From positions 620,001 to 684,000 of the forward strand of contig NC_017527.1 of the NCBI RefSeq assembly GCF_000235565.1: a stretch of DNA of 64,000 nt, written 5' to 3'. Source of the stretch: Methanothrix harundinacea 6Ac. Lineage in GTDB: Archaea; Halobacteriota; Methanosarcinia; Methanotrichales; Methanotrichaceae. Position 1 is the first letter of the stretch; every line of letters starts with the position of its first letter. Of the stretch, positions 18,997 to 27,172 are shown piece after piece. The notes beneath the pieces are model-generated. The model worked only from the letters and a program-made list of their open reading frames with translations. It was not told where the DNA came from and did not search any database. Made by a program: the position numbers and the translations under genes.

Positions 18997-19425
18997 ATGG
19001 TCGAAGAGGGGATGACTTTGGAGGACCCGTTGGATGGGATAAGGGAGCGGGTGGCGAGGGAGCCCTACTCCCGGATCCTCGGGATAAGGCTTGTGGATCT
19101 CGGCCCCGGCTGGGCGGTGACGGAGATGGACTGCACCGAGGAGATGGAGGACCTCCTGGGGATGACCCATGGCGGAGCCCTCTTCTCCCTCGTCGACGAG
19201 GCCTTCGGAGCCGCCGGAAACTCCCGGGGGAGCGTCGCCCTCGCCCTCAACGTCCAGATCACCTTCGTCGCCCCCCCCTCACCCCGGGAGATCCTCCGGG
19301 CGGAGGCGAAGGAGATCAAGCGAGAGGGGAGGATCTCCAACTTCGAAATCCGCGTCAAGGGCGAGGCCGGCCGGATCGTGGCGATGGCTCTGGGGACGGC
19401 TTACGTCAAGGGCGAGGAGCTCTAG
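18997..19425 (+). CDS. PaaI-family hotdog thioesterase
   Basis: A 142-residue hotdog-fold acyl-CoA thioesterase. It has the PaaI/YbgC-like active-site stretch MTHGGALFSLVDEAFGAAGNS and the central strand NVQITFVAPP, followed by GRISNFEIRVKG and VAMALGTAYVKG. Probable role is hydrolysis of aryl- or acyl-CoA esters. A phenylacetate-CoA ligase-like gene lies elsewhere in the window (44988), but the two are not linked. A GGAGAT precedes the ATG at 18997; an ATG six codons later is possible. Confidence 0.88.
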   Translation: MVEEGMTLEDPLDGIRERVAREPYSRILGIRLVDLGPGWAVTEMDCTEEMEDLLGMTHGGALFSLVDEAFGAAGNSRGSVALALNVQITFVAPPSPREILRAEAKEIKREGRISNFEIRVKGEAGRIVAMALGTAYVKGEEL

Positions 19426-19468
19426 CCCTATTTATTCCTCATTTGAATTTATTTGATTTGGGAGGGGA

Positions 19469-21058
19469 TCACTTGATCCCCTCAAAGCACCTATCGAGGT
19501 GCTCGGATTCAGGAGGCTTCGTTGCGAGGCTGACGACGACGGTCGCTACGAAGGCGAGGGGCAGGGCCACCACGATCGGGTCGACGACGGGCCAGGGCAT
19601 CGATGTTATTAGGACGTCCCTTCCCAGGATCATCTTGGCGATCCCCAGGGGAACCGCCTCCTTCTGATGGACGAAGACCAGCCAGAAGAGGCTGACGACG
19701 GTCCCGGTGACGAGGCCAGCGATCGCTCCGGCCCGGGTCGCCCTCTTCCAGAAAAGGGCGCAGGTATACATGGGGAGGAAGGCGGCGGCGCAGAGGCCGA
19801 AGAAGATCGCCGTACCGGGAGCTATGATGCTGGGGGGGAGGAAGTATCCCAGGATGACGGCCACCACCACGGCGATGATGATCCCGATCCGGGTTATCAG
19901 GATCGACCGACCGCCCCTCGTCCCGACGACGGTCTCGTAGACGTCCCTACCGATCGCCGTCCCCTGGGCGTGGAACTGGGAGCTCAAGGTCGACATCGCC
20001 GCTGCAAGGAGGGTGAGCATGAAGATGTAGACGAACCAGCTGGGCATAGCCGTGTTTATATAGACGGGGATGATGCTGTCGGAGTTTCCAGCGGCTGCAG
20101 CTATAGCTATGACGCCGTCCCTCTCGAAGAAGTAGACGTTGGAGAGGGCACCGACGACGAAGGCGACCCCCGTCATCATCAGGATGAAGACCCCGCCGAT
20201 GAGGACCGCCCTGTTCAGCTCCCTGCCCGACTTCACCGTCATGAACCTGACGACGAGCTGGGGCATCGCCAGAACCCCGATGCCAACGCCGAGGACGAGG
20301 GTAGATACGAGGGTCCACCACCATGCGGACCCGGCGGCCGGCATAGCCGTCCAGCCCAGATGTCCCATGGCGGCGAGGTTTGCGGGGACGAGGGCCGCGA
20401 GGTTCGTCAGAGCCTGGTGGGCTTGTGTGATCCCTCCGAGATGGCTATAGGTCATCACCAGGAGGAAGGCCATCCCAACGAACATTATCGTCGCCTGGAA
20501 GGCGTCGGTGTACATTACGCCCTTGAGGCCGCCGATGACGACGTATGCGGCTATGATGAGGGAGAAGAGCATAAGGGCGAGGTTGAAATCAATGGCCAGG
20601 GTCGTCTCGATGAACCTTGCGGCCCCGATCAGGACGACAGAGGCGTACATCGGCATCCCGACGAAGATCACAAGGCCGCTGAAGTACTGGATGAACCTGC
20701 TCTCAAATCTCCTCGCCAGAAGCTCCGGGAAGGTCATAGCCGAGAGGTTGTAGCCCATCTTCCTCGTCCTTTTGCCGAATACGACAAAGGCGATGAATAT
20801 CCCGACGAAGATGTTCAGGAAGGTGAGCCATAATAGCCCCATACCGAAGAGGCCTGCGGTGCCGCCGAAGCCGACGATGGCGGAGGTGCTGATGAAGGTC
20901 GCACCGTAGCTCATGGCCATGACGTAGGGGTGGATCTTCCTTCCGCCTACCATATAATCCTCGGAGTTGCAGGTCTCCCTCCATCCCTTATACCCCAGGT
21001 ACCCCACCGCCAGAATGTAGACGAGAACCAGTATGTTGAGATATACTATGTCTATCAA
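19469..21058 (-). CDS. sodium:solute symporter (SSS family)
   Basis: A 529-residue transporter with about 13 membrane helices. It shows the SSS signature GYKGWRETCNSEDYMVGGRKI at the start (quoted in part), GFGGTAGLFGMG, MTFPELLARRF and VIGGLKGVMYTDAFQ, as in acetate/proline/pantothenate-type members. A gene for a small accessory protein overlaps its start by 4 bp, an arrangement typical of SSS acetate/carboxylate-like systems in archaea. In an aceticlastic methanogen acetate uptake is an attractive role, but substrate cannot be decided from sequence. Confidence 0.88.
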   Translation of the reverse strand: MIDIVYLNILVLVYILAVGYLGYKGWRETCNSEDYMVGGRKIHPYVMAMSYGATFISTSAIVGFGGTAGLFGMGLLWLTFLNIFVGIFIAFVVFGKRTRKMGYNLSAMTFPELLARRFESRFIQYFSGLVIFVGMPMYASVVLIGAARFIETTLAIDFNLALMLFSLIIAAYVVIGGLKGVMYTDAFQATIMFVGMAFLLVMTYSHLGGITQAHQALTNLAALVPANLAAMGHLGWTAMPAAGSAWWWTLVSTLVLGVGIGVLAMPQLVVRFMTVKSGRELNRAVLIGGVFILMMTGVAFVVGALSNVYFFERDGVIAIAAAAGNSDSIIPVYINTAMPSWFVYIFMLTLLAAAMSTLSSQFHAQGTAIGRDVYETVVGTRGGRSILITRIGIIIAVVVAVILGYFLPPSIIAPGTAIFFGLCAAAFLPMYTCALFWKRATRAGAIAGLVTGTVVSLFWLVFVHQKEAVPLGIAKMILGRDVLITSMPWPVVDPIVVALPLAFVATVVVSLATKPPESEHLDRCFEGIK

Positions 21059-21243
21059 AGCCCCAGCTCCTTATCGTCCATTCTAGCTTCCCCCTTCTCC
21101 CAGGAACATTCCTCACGAATTTCCTCGGCTTCCGTCTCCTGCCCTCTGTTCCAGTTGGCGAGGCCGTAGGCCACGCAGAGGAGAGCGCTCAGAACGGATA
21201 GGAGATAGACCCCCAGGATCCACGGATCGTTTATGCCCAACAT
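21055..21243 (-). CDS. symporter small accessory protein
   Basis: A 62-residue protein with one membrane helix (about 7-30, ILGVYLLSVLSALLCVAYGL) followed by NWNRG and an acidic cytosolic tail. The size, single helix and W-x-R segment match the small proteins encoded directly before SSS symporters. It overlaps the symporter gene by 4 bp (ATGA) and has GGTGA before its ATG, so the pair is translated together. It probably assists assembly or stability of the transporter. Confidence 0.75.
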   Translation of the reverse strand: MLGINDPWILGVYLLSVLSALLCVAYGLANWNRGQETEAEEIREECSWEKGEARMDDKELGL

Positions 21244-21584
21244 GGTATCACCAAATACCGAAAGCTCGAAGATCTCTCTCGTTTAAGTGATAGCACGTTT
21301 CATACTACCACGTTATTAAAGATAACGATCGAACATTATGAACTTTCGTATAAATTTCTATCGAGACGGAATGGATCCTGGGGCGGGGGTATGATGGTCC
21401 CGGCTCTAATTGAGCCTCCAATTGCCTGCCGTCCCCATCCACGATCTTTGAAACGCTCCCCATCCCCCATCCCCTGGGGAGATGGGGGGGTGAAAAAAAT
21501 ATTTTGCCGGCCGGGGGATGGGGGGCCAACCCACGGATCAGCCGTTCCCCAGAACCGCTCCCACAGGTCCGGTCCTCAAGATCC
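21244..21584. other. gene-free region between symporter operon and mscL
   Basis: AT-rich near 21280-21360 (promoter side of the symporter operon), then a C/G-rich hairpin at about 21462-21491 (CCCCCATC ... GATGGGGG) and, on the minus strand, a run of seven T at 21493-21503 that could end mscL transcription. No coding signal. Confidence 0.5.
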
Positions 21585-22022
21585 TCAGCTGAGCTCCGAG
21601 GTGCAGTGGGAGCAGCGGGTTGCGGCCAGGGGGATCGTCTCCTTGCAGTAGGGGCATTCCTTGGTGTTCGGGGGTGCTGCCTCCTCTTTCCTCTTCATCT
21701 TGTTCACCTGCCTCACCATCAGGAATATGACGAAGGCGACGATCAGAAAGTCGATGATGGTGTTGATGAAGAGGCCGTAGTTTATGGTGGGCGCCCCGGC
21801 CGCCTGAGCCTCGGCGAGGGTGGCGTAGGAGGTTCCGGAGAGGGATATGAAGAGGTTTGTGAAGTCGACTCCTCCCAGGAGCATCCCCACCGGCGGCATG
21901 ATTATGTCGTTGACGAGGGAGGTTACGATCTTTCCGAAGGCCAATCCCAGGATGATGCCGATAGCCATGTCCAGGACGTTCCCCTTCATGGCAAATTCCT
22001 TGAACTCTTTAATCATTCCCAT
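21585..22022 (-). CDS. mscL: large-conductance mechanosensitive channel MscL with zinc ribbon
   Basis: Osmotic safety valve of the cell membrane. The 145-residue protein has the MscL start [20 protein letters not shown], the pore helix [21 protein letters not shown], a periplasmic loop and the second helix [19 protein letters not shown]. Beyond the usual C-terminal helix it ends in a zinc-ribbon-like CPYC-x12-CSHC, seen in a subset of MscL proteins. Length otherwise standard. It is a single-gene unit on the minus strand. Confidence 0.93.
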   Translation of the reverse strand: MGMIKEFKEFAMKGNVLDMAIGIILGLAFGKIVTSLVNDIIMPPVGMLLGGVDFTNLFISLSGTSYATLAEAQAAGAPTINYGLFINTIIDFLIVAFVIFLMVRQVNKMKRKEEAAPPNTKECPYCKETIPLAATRCSHCTSELS

Positions 22023-22301
22023 ATTCGTTCACCTTCTGAAAAGCTGATCAAATTGTCTCCGCAAAGGTTATTGGATCTGTTGCCATATAAGCGTATTCAT
22101 CGTCGCCGTCTCCCCATCCAGGCCGAATTAACCCCTCGGCTCGGCCGGACCAGCCCTGGAATACAATTAAAATTAGTATGAGAAATGCCTTAAAGATCGC
22201 CCCTCAACTGAAGAGGAAAAAAGGCTGAGTCTTCGGCCCCGCACCCTCGAGGCGGGAGAAGATCCGGATTATTGATATACGCCGAAATCGTAAGCACCTT
22301 C
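22023..22301. other. intergenic between mscL and the Cache gene, with TATA box
   Basis: No gene. TTGATATAC at 22273-22281 lies about 25 bp before the ATG at 22302, predicting a leaderless mRNA for the Cache protein and supporting that start over an upstream ATG at 22272. Confidence 0.5.
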
Positions 22302-23699
22302 ATGCAGGCCAGATCTTTATCCTTCACCTTTCTTGTGATGGCGGTCCTCTCGGCCGGAGCCGCTCCCCTTCCGTCGGCGGAGGCGGGGGAGGTCGGCGGG
22401 ATGGACCTGACGGACCTCCCCGAAGAGTCCCGGAGCCTCGTGGAGTTTGCAGACCGGGCCCTCGAGTACGTCCGGGAGAACGGCCGGGAGAGGGCCCTGG
22501 AGGAGTTCAACGACCCCAGGGGCCAGTTCGTCGTCGGAGACCTCCGCTACGTCTTCGCCTACGACTCCAACGGCACCTGTCTAGCCCAACCCTTCAGGCC
22601 GGGGTCGGTGGGCAAAAACCAGATCGACCTCAGGGATGAGAACGGGTTTCTCTTCGTCCAGAACCTCAATCGGCTGGCCTCCCAGGGCGGTGGCTTCGCC
22701 TACTACGTCAGGCCCAACCCCCTCCACCACGACAGCCCCGAGCTGAAGCTCTCCTACATCGCCAGGGTCGACGACGACTGGTGGCTCGGAACTGGAGTCT
22801 GGCTATCGGACGTTTCGGCGGTCTTCAGCGCCGATGCTCGCCTCGATCTGGTGAGGTTCGTCGACGGGGCGGTCGATTACGCCCGGGAGAACGAGAGAAA
22901 GAGGGCTCTTGAGGCGTTCAACGACAGGAACGGCAGCTTTGTAGACGGCAACCAGTACCTCTTCGCCTACGACTTCGACGAGAACCGGGTCCTAGCCCAC
23001 CCCTTCCAGCCGGATCTGGTGGGGAAGGTCCGACGGGGGGGGCTGGATATCTACGGGTTCGCCATGGATCCCTCCGTTGAAACCGGTCTGGGCGGCATAA
23101 GAGAGGTGGCTATAGACGGAACGGGCCTCGTCTACTACATGTATCTCGATCCGGCGAGGGATACGACCCCCGCCATCAAGCTCGGGTACGTGAGGGCCGT
23201 CGACGACGACTGGTGGCTCGGCTCGGGGATCTATCCGGCTGAGGGCGACCAACTCGGAGCCGAAGGCGCATCTTCGTCCTATCAGCCACCAGCAACGAAA
23301 GAGGAGCTGGCGGCCTTCGTCGAGGCTGCGGCCTCCTTCGCCCGGATCTTTGGCAGGGATCTCGCGACGAAGGACTTCATGGACCTCCAGGGGCCCTTTG
23401 TGCGGGGAGACGTCTACATCTTCGCCGCAGATTTCAACGGTACGAGCCTCGCCCTCCCCTTCCTCCCCTCAGCGGTCGGGACCAACCGCCTCGACCTTCA
23501 GAACTCAGAAGGGGTCCGCATCAACCGGGAGATGAGAGCCATCGCCGAAGACGGGAGCGGCTTCTTCGAGTACCTCTGGACCAACCCCCTCACCGGCGGG
23601 GAGGAGCCGAAGACGAGCTACGTGACGAAGGTCGACGACGGCTGGTGGCTGGGGGCAGGGATCTACCTCAGGGATGAGGAGAGGGCGACAAAAGCGTGA
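22302..23699 (+). CDS. secreted protein with three tandem single-Cache domains
   Basis: After a signal peptide (MQARSLSFTFLVMAVLSAGA, cleavage near residue 28) the protein is three repeats of a Cache_2/sCache-like domain of about 145 residues. Each has a helix with F-x2-A-x2-Y/F-A-R-E, then YVFAYDSNGT / YLFAYDFDEN / YIFAADFNGT, a P-x3-G-x-N turn, an aromatic YYV/YYM/FEY strand, and a closing VDDDWWLGTGVW-type strand. Cache domains bind small ligands outside the cell. No kinase, methyl-accepting or membrane-anchoring segment follows, so this is a free extracellular binding protein, not a receptor. The ligand is unknown. Confidence 0.85.
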   Translation: MQARSLSFTFLVMAVLSAGAAPLPSAEAGEVGGMDLTDLPEESRSLVEFADRALEYVRENGRERALEEFNDPRGQFVVGDLRYVFAYDSNGTCLAQPFRPGSVGKNQIDLRDENGFLFVQNLNRLASQGGGFAYYVRPNPLHHDSPELKLSYIARVDDDWWLGTGVWLSDVSAVFSADARLDLVRFVDGAVDYARENERKRALEAFNDRNGSFVDGNQYLFAYDFDENRVLAHPFQPDLVGKVRRGGLDIYGFAMDPSVETGLGGIREVAIDGTGLVYYMYLDPARDTTPAIKLGYVRAVDDDWWLGSGIYPAEGDQLGAEGASSSYQPPATKEELAAFVEAAASFARIFGRDLATKDFMDLQGPFVRGDVYIFAADFNGTSLALPFLPSAVGTNRLDLQNSEGVRINREMRAIAEDGSGFFEYLWTNPLTGGEEPKTSYVTKVDDGWWLGAGIYLRDEERATKA

Positions 23700-23727
23700 G
23701 ATAGGAAAAAACGTCGGATCTGAGGCC

Positions 23728-23764
23728 CACCTTCTCGGCGTCAAAGGTGAGGACCTTATTTTTT
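23728..23764 (+). terminator. hairpin plus T-run after the Cache gene
   Basis: A stem CACCTT/AAGGTG with a 10-nt loop, then TTATTTTTT, 28 bp past the stop of the Cache gene. The neighbouring gene is convergent, so a terminator is expected here. A further T-run at 23804-23811 follows. Confidence 0.5.
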
Positions 23765-23830
23765 CCTTGGAAGTTTCAATAGGTGCTTTCTTATACACAC
23801 CATTTTTTTAATGAGATGGGATTTGCGAAT

Positions 23831-26800
23831 TTAATCAGCATTCTCCAGCCGGAGTAGGTGGATTCTCCCCGACGACTCGCCGGCTACAATGGTGGCGCCA
23901 TCGGGCGCTATGGCGCAGCAAAGGATCGGACCGTCGGCGGTGAAGGTGGCGATGACTTCGCCCTTCCCCAGGTCCCATACCTTGAGGGTCTGATCATCGG
24001 AAGCAGATACCGTTTTTTGACCGTCTGGGGTCACCACTACAGCGTTGACCCAGTCTGAATGACCTTTCAGGGTCCGCAGCTCTTCTCCCCTCTCGAGGTC
24101 CCACACCTTGAGGGTCCGATCATCGCAAGCCGATATCGCTTTTCGACCGTCGGGGGTCACCGCCACCGCACTGACCGAAGCTGAATGACCTTTCAGGGTC
24201 CGTATCTCCTCGCCCTTTTCCAGGTCCCACACCTTGAGGGTTTTATCACCGGAAGAAGATACAGCTTTTCGACCGTCGGGGGTCAAAGCCACCGCGCTGA
24301 CTGAAGCTGAATGACCTTTCAGGGTCTGCAGCTCTTCTCCCCGCTCGAGGTCCCATACCTTGAGGGTCTTATCACCGGAAGAAGATACAGCTTTTCGACC
24401 ATCGGGGGTCACCGCCACCGCGTTGACCCAATTTGAATGACCTTTCAGGGTCCGCAGCTCTTCTCCCCGCTCGAGGTCCCATACCTTGAGGGTCTGATCA
24501 CCGGAAGAAGATACAGCTTTTCGACCGTCTGGGGTCACTGCCACCGCTCTGACCGAAGCTGAATGACCTTTCAGGGTCCGTATCTCCTCGCCCTTTTCCA
24601 GGTCCCACACCTTGAGGGTCTGATCACCGGAAGCAGATACAGCTTTTCGACCGTCCGGGGTTACTGCCACCGCACTGACCGAAGCTGAATGACCTTTCAG
24701 GGTCAGTATCTCCTCGCCCTTTTCCAGGTCCCACACCTTGAGGGTCTGATCACCGGAAGCAGATACAGCTTTTCGACCGTCTGGGGTTACTGCCACTGCT
24801 CTGACCGAAGCTGAATGACCTTTCAGGGTCAGTATCTCCTCGCCCTTTTCCAGGTCCCAGACCTTGAGGGTGTTATCGTATGATCCCGATACCGCCCTCC
24901 TACCGTCCGGGCTGACCGCTACCGCACTGACCCAACCGTAATGGCCTTTCAGGGTCCTTATCTCCTCGCCCCGTTCCAGGTCCCAGACCTTGAGGGTGTT
25001 ATCGTATGATCCCGATAACGCCCTCCGCCCGTCGGGGCTGACTGCCACTGCACTGACCCAATTGGAATGGCCTTTCAGGGTCCTTATCTCCTCGCCCCGT
25101 TCCAGGTCCCAGACCTTGAGGGTGTTATCGTATGATGCCGATACTGCCCTCCGACCGTCAGGGCTGACCGCCACCGCGTTGACCCAACTGGAATGGCCTT
25201 TCAGGGTGCGGAGGAGGGGGGTTCCCGGCGGCATCAGGTTCGGGGTCAGGGGGCGGATCCAGGGTTCGTCTCCTTTCTCCCCTGCCCCATCGAGCAATGC
25301 CTGTATCGAGGAGGAGGGCAGAGCCATCAGACGGCCCAAGATCTGGCTTGCGAGCTGAGCTTTGTCGACGGAGATGACGTGAGCCGAAAGCCGGAGAGCA
25401 TCTCGAACAAGGACCGCATCAGGATCGGTGAGAAGATCGTAGTCCACCAGAAGGGAGGGGACGTCTGTGGCCGCGAGCTTCGCCTTGATCCAATTGAAAT
25501 CGAAGAGAAGAGCCCGCAGCTCATCTTCCTGCCCCGCCTCTTTCAGATGGCGGGCAAGATGCTGGAAGAAGTAGCCGTCTTTGGGGCCTTCGGCCCAGGC
25601 ACTGGGGGATCTACTATTATTTAAATACTTCGCACTATATGACTCCAGAAGTTGGTCGTGGAGAGTCTTCAGGTCTCCAGCCTGCTTTCTCACGTAGTCG
25701 AACGTGAGGTCGTGGAGGCTGAGGCGGCCTTCGTCGTCCCTCAGAAGCAGCGACCGATCGACCAGGAGCTTGATCACCTCGGGAGGAGTGAACTCTTTTC
25801 CTTCCCAGAAAGTCTGGAGCGCTGCCTCCGGGATGGGGATATCCTCTGGAAATACGGCCAGATCGAGGTATCGGGCCCGAAACTCCGGCTCCAGCGCATC
25901 CACGCTGACTTGAATGGCCTTCAAGAGGTCTGGATAGGGATAATCCGGGAACTGCTCTCTGATCTTCTCCAGATCGGCGTTTTGTAGCCTCTCCAGCGCG
26001 ACTGTCCATAGATCCGGCATCCCCTTGACCATAGCTCCCACCATGGCCAGTGCCAGAGGGAGGTTCCCGCACTCCTTTGCCACTTCGAGGGCCAGAGAAG
26101 GCAGCTCTTCTTTGGATTGGCCGGTCCACTTTGCCAGGAGCGACAGAGCTTCGTCGTCGTCCAAAACGCCCAGCCTGTGCTCCTGGGCGTCGAGGGCTGT
26201 GATTATCTTCGCGTCCCGGGTGGTGATCAGCATCTTGGAGCCCGATCCCAGGATGTTGAACCCTTCGACGTGCTCGACGTTCCAGACGTCGTCCAATATT
26301 ATAAGACAGACCTTATCGGCCAGAAGGCTGCTGAGATGAGATTTGCCCTCCTGGATATCGTTGAAGGCATGGGGGACGTCCCCCAGCATCACCGCTAGGT
26401 CGGACTGCCTCTGGAGGAGCTTAGGATTTATGCCCAAGGTCAGCCACAGGATACCGTCGGGAAAGGCCCGCTGCGTCTCCTCATCACGGGCCACCGCCGC
26501 TGCCATCACCGACTTTCCTATCCCGCCCATGCCATGCAATCCGACCTTGGATGCTCCGGTGACCACCACTGGTTCGTCGGCTTTGGCCAATATCAAGTCC
26601 TTTATCTTATCGAGATCGTCAGGACGGGGCAGGAAGTGGGGCGGCAGCTCCGGGACGTTGATAATCTTGGTTTTTGGCTTGCTCCTGTCGGATTCGTCCC
26701 CACTAGTCTTCTTTCTTAGCCATCCTACAATTTTATCTTTAATTTTACTCAGCATGTGGTATGTCCATTCGATCAGAGCGAGCGCTGCTGTTAGAATCGC

Positions 26801-27028
26801 AATTATTACTGCAATTATTTCATAAGAAATATCATAACCAAAAATATTCAAATAACCGCTGGAAATGCTTTTGACGATATCCGATACCATACTCCCATTC
26901 TGCCCATCGTCTCCAGCTTCGATCTCCTCGGCTTGGGATGAGGGCTTGCTGTCTATGATCGCCGGCTCATCGCTGGCATAAGCTGAAGACAGCACCAGTG
27001 CCAGCACCAAGAGAAGCCAGAATTTCAT
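23831..27028 (-). CDS. membrane-anchored NB-ARC STAND NTPase with WD40 repeats (Apaf-1/NLR-like)
   Basis: A 1065-residue protein of Apaf-1-like layout. Residues 1-18 are a signal peptide-like segment, 68-92 a membrane helix, 95-125 a basic linker. The NB-ARC ATPase follows: P-loop GLHGMGGIGKS (163-173), Walker B LIILDDVWN (242-250), ITTRD (268-272), GNLPLALAMVG (GLPLA equivalent, about 317-327) and LSLHDLTFDYV (MHD-like). A helical winged-helix/linker region leads to ten 42-residue WD40 repeats from about 607 and a degenerate eleventh. STAND proteins act as ligand-triggered switches that oligomerise. No recognised effector domain is present unless the N-terminal membrane part serves. A TATA box is at 27075-27084. 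Confidence 0.9.
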   Translation of the reverse strand: MKFWLLLVLALVLSSAYASDEPAIIDSKPSSQAEEIEAGDDGQNGSMVSDIVKSISSGYLNIFGYDISYEIIAVIIAILTAALALIEWTYHMLSKIKDKIVGWLRKKTSGDESDRSKPKTKIINVPELPPHFLPRPDDLDKIKDLILAKADEPVVVTGASKVGLHGMGGIGKSVMAAAVARDEETQRAFPDGILWLTLGINPKLLQRQSDLAVMLGDVPHAFNDIQEGKSHLSSLLADKVCLIILDDVWNVEHVEGFNILGSGSKMLITTRDAKIITALDAQEHRLGVLDDDEALSLLAKWTGQSKEELPSLALEVAKECGNLPLALAMVGAMVKGMPDLWTVALERLQNADLEKIREQFPDYPYPDLLKAIQVSVDALEPEFRARYLDLAVFPEDIPIPEAALQTFWEGKEFTPPEVIKLLVDRSLLLRDDEGRLSLHDLTFDYVRKQAGDLKTLHDQLLESYSAKYLNNSRSPSAWAEGPKDGYFFQHLARHLKEAGQEDELRALLFDFNWIKAKLAATDVPSLLVDYDLLTDPDAVLVRDALRLSAHVISVDKAQLASQILGRLMALPSSSIQALLDGAGEKGDEPWIRPLTPNLMPPGTPLLRTLKGHSSWVNAVAVSPDGRRAVSASYDNTLKVWDLERGEEIRTLKGHSNWVSAVAVSPDGRRALSGSYDNTLKVWDLERGEEIRTLKGHYGWVSAVAVSPDGRRAVSGSYDNTLKVWDLEKGEEILTLKGHSASVRAVAVTPDGRKAVSASGDQTLKVWDLEKGEEILTLKGHSASVSAVAVTPDGRKAVSASGDQTLKVWDLEKGEEIRTLKGHSASVRAVAVTPDGRKAVSSSGDQTLKVWDLERGEELRTLKGHSNWVNAVAVTPDGRKAVSSSGDKTLKVWDLERGEELQTLKGHSASVSAVALTPDGRKAVSSSGDKTLKVWDLEKGEEIRTLKGHSASVSAVAVTPDGRKAISACDDRTLKVWDLERGEELRTLKGHSDWVNAVVVTPDGQKTVSASDDQTLKVWDLGKGEVIATFTADGPILCCAIAPDGATIVAGESSGRIHLLRLENAD
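23951..25210 (-). repeat. ten tandem 126-bp WD40-coding repeats
   Basis: Each unit encodes 42 residues of the form RTLKGHSASVSAVAVTPDG followed by RKAVSASGDQTLKVWDLE and KGEEI. Units 4-8 are nearly identical in protein and DNA; units 1-3 form a second close group (SPDGRRAV, SYDNTLKVWDLE). The pattern shows recent tandem duplication within the gene. Confidence 0.92.
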
Positions 27029-27074
27029 CTTTCCAAGATCTGCATCTTGCTATTACTTGAAAAATGCTGCGTTG

Positions 27075-27084
27075 GTATAAAAAT
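27075..27084 (-). promoter_or_regulatory. TATA box of the STAND NTPase gene
   Basis: ATTTTTATAC on the minus strand about 50 bp before the ATG; a GGAAAG lies just upstream of the start codon. Confidence 0.45.
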
Positions 27085-27172
27085 TGAAGGATCCGAGGTC
27101 CTCCCTTCTCGCAGTCGAGATCCGCTGCATCGAAGGGTTGGACCCCGGATCTCTCTCCACAGCGGTTTGCGC

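Noticed and set aside
21462-21503. Strong C/G hairpin considered as an intrinsic terminator on the plus strand
   Set aside because: It is followed by A-rich, not T-rich, sequence on the plus strand and no plus-strand gene precedes it; only the minus-strand T-run is relevant.
23951-25210. 126-bp repeats considered as non-coding tandem repeat
   Set aside because: They encode canonical WD40 units in a single continuous frame.
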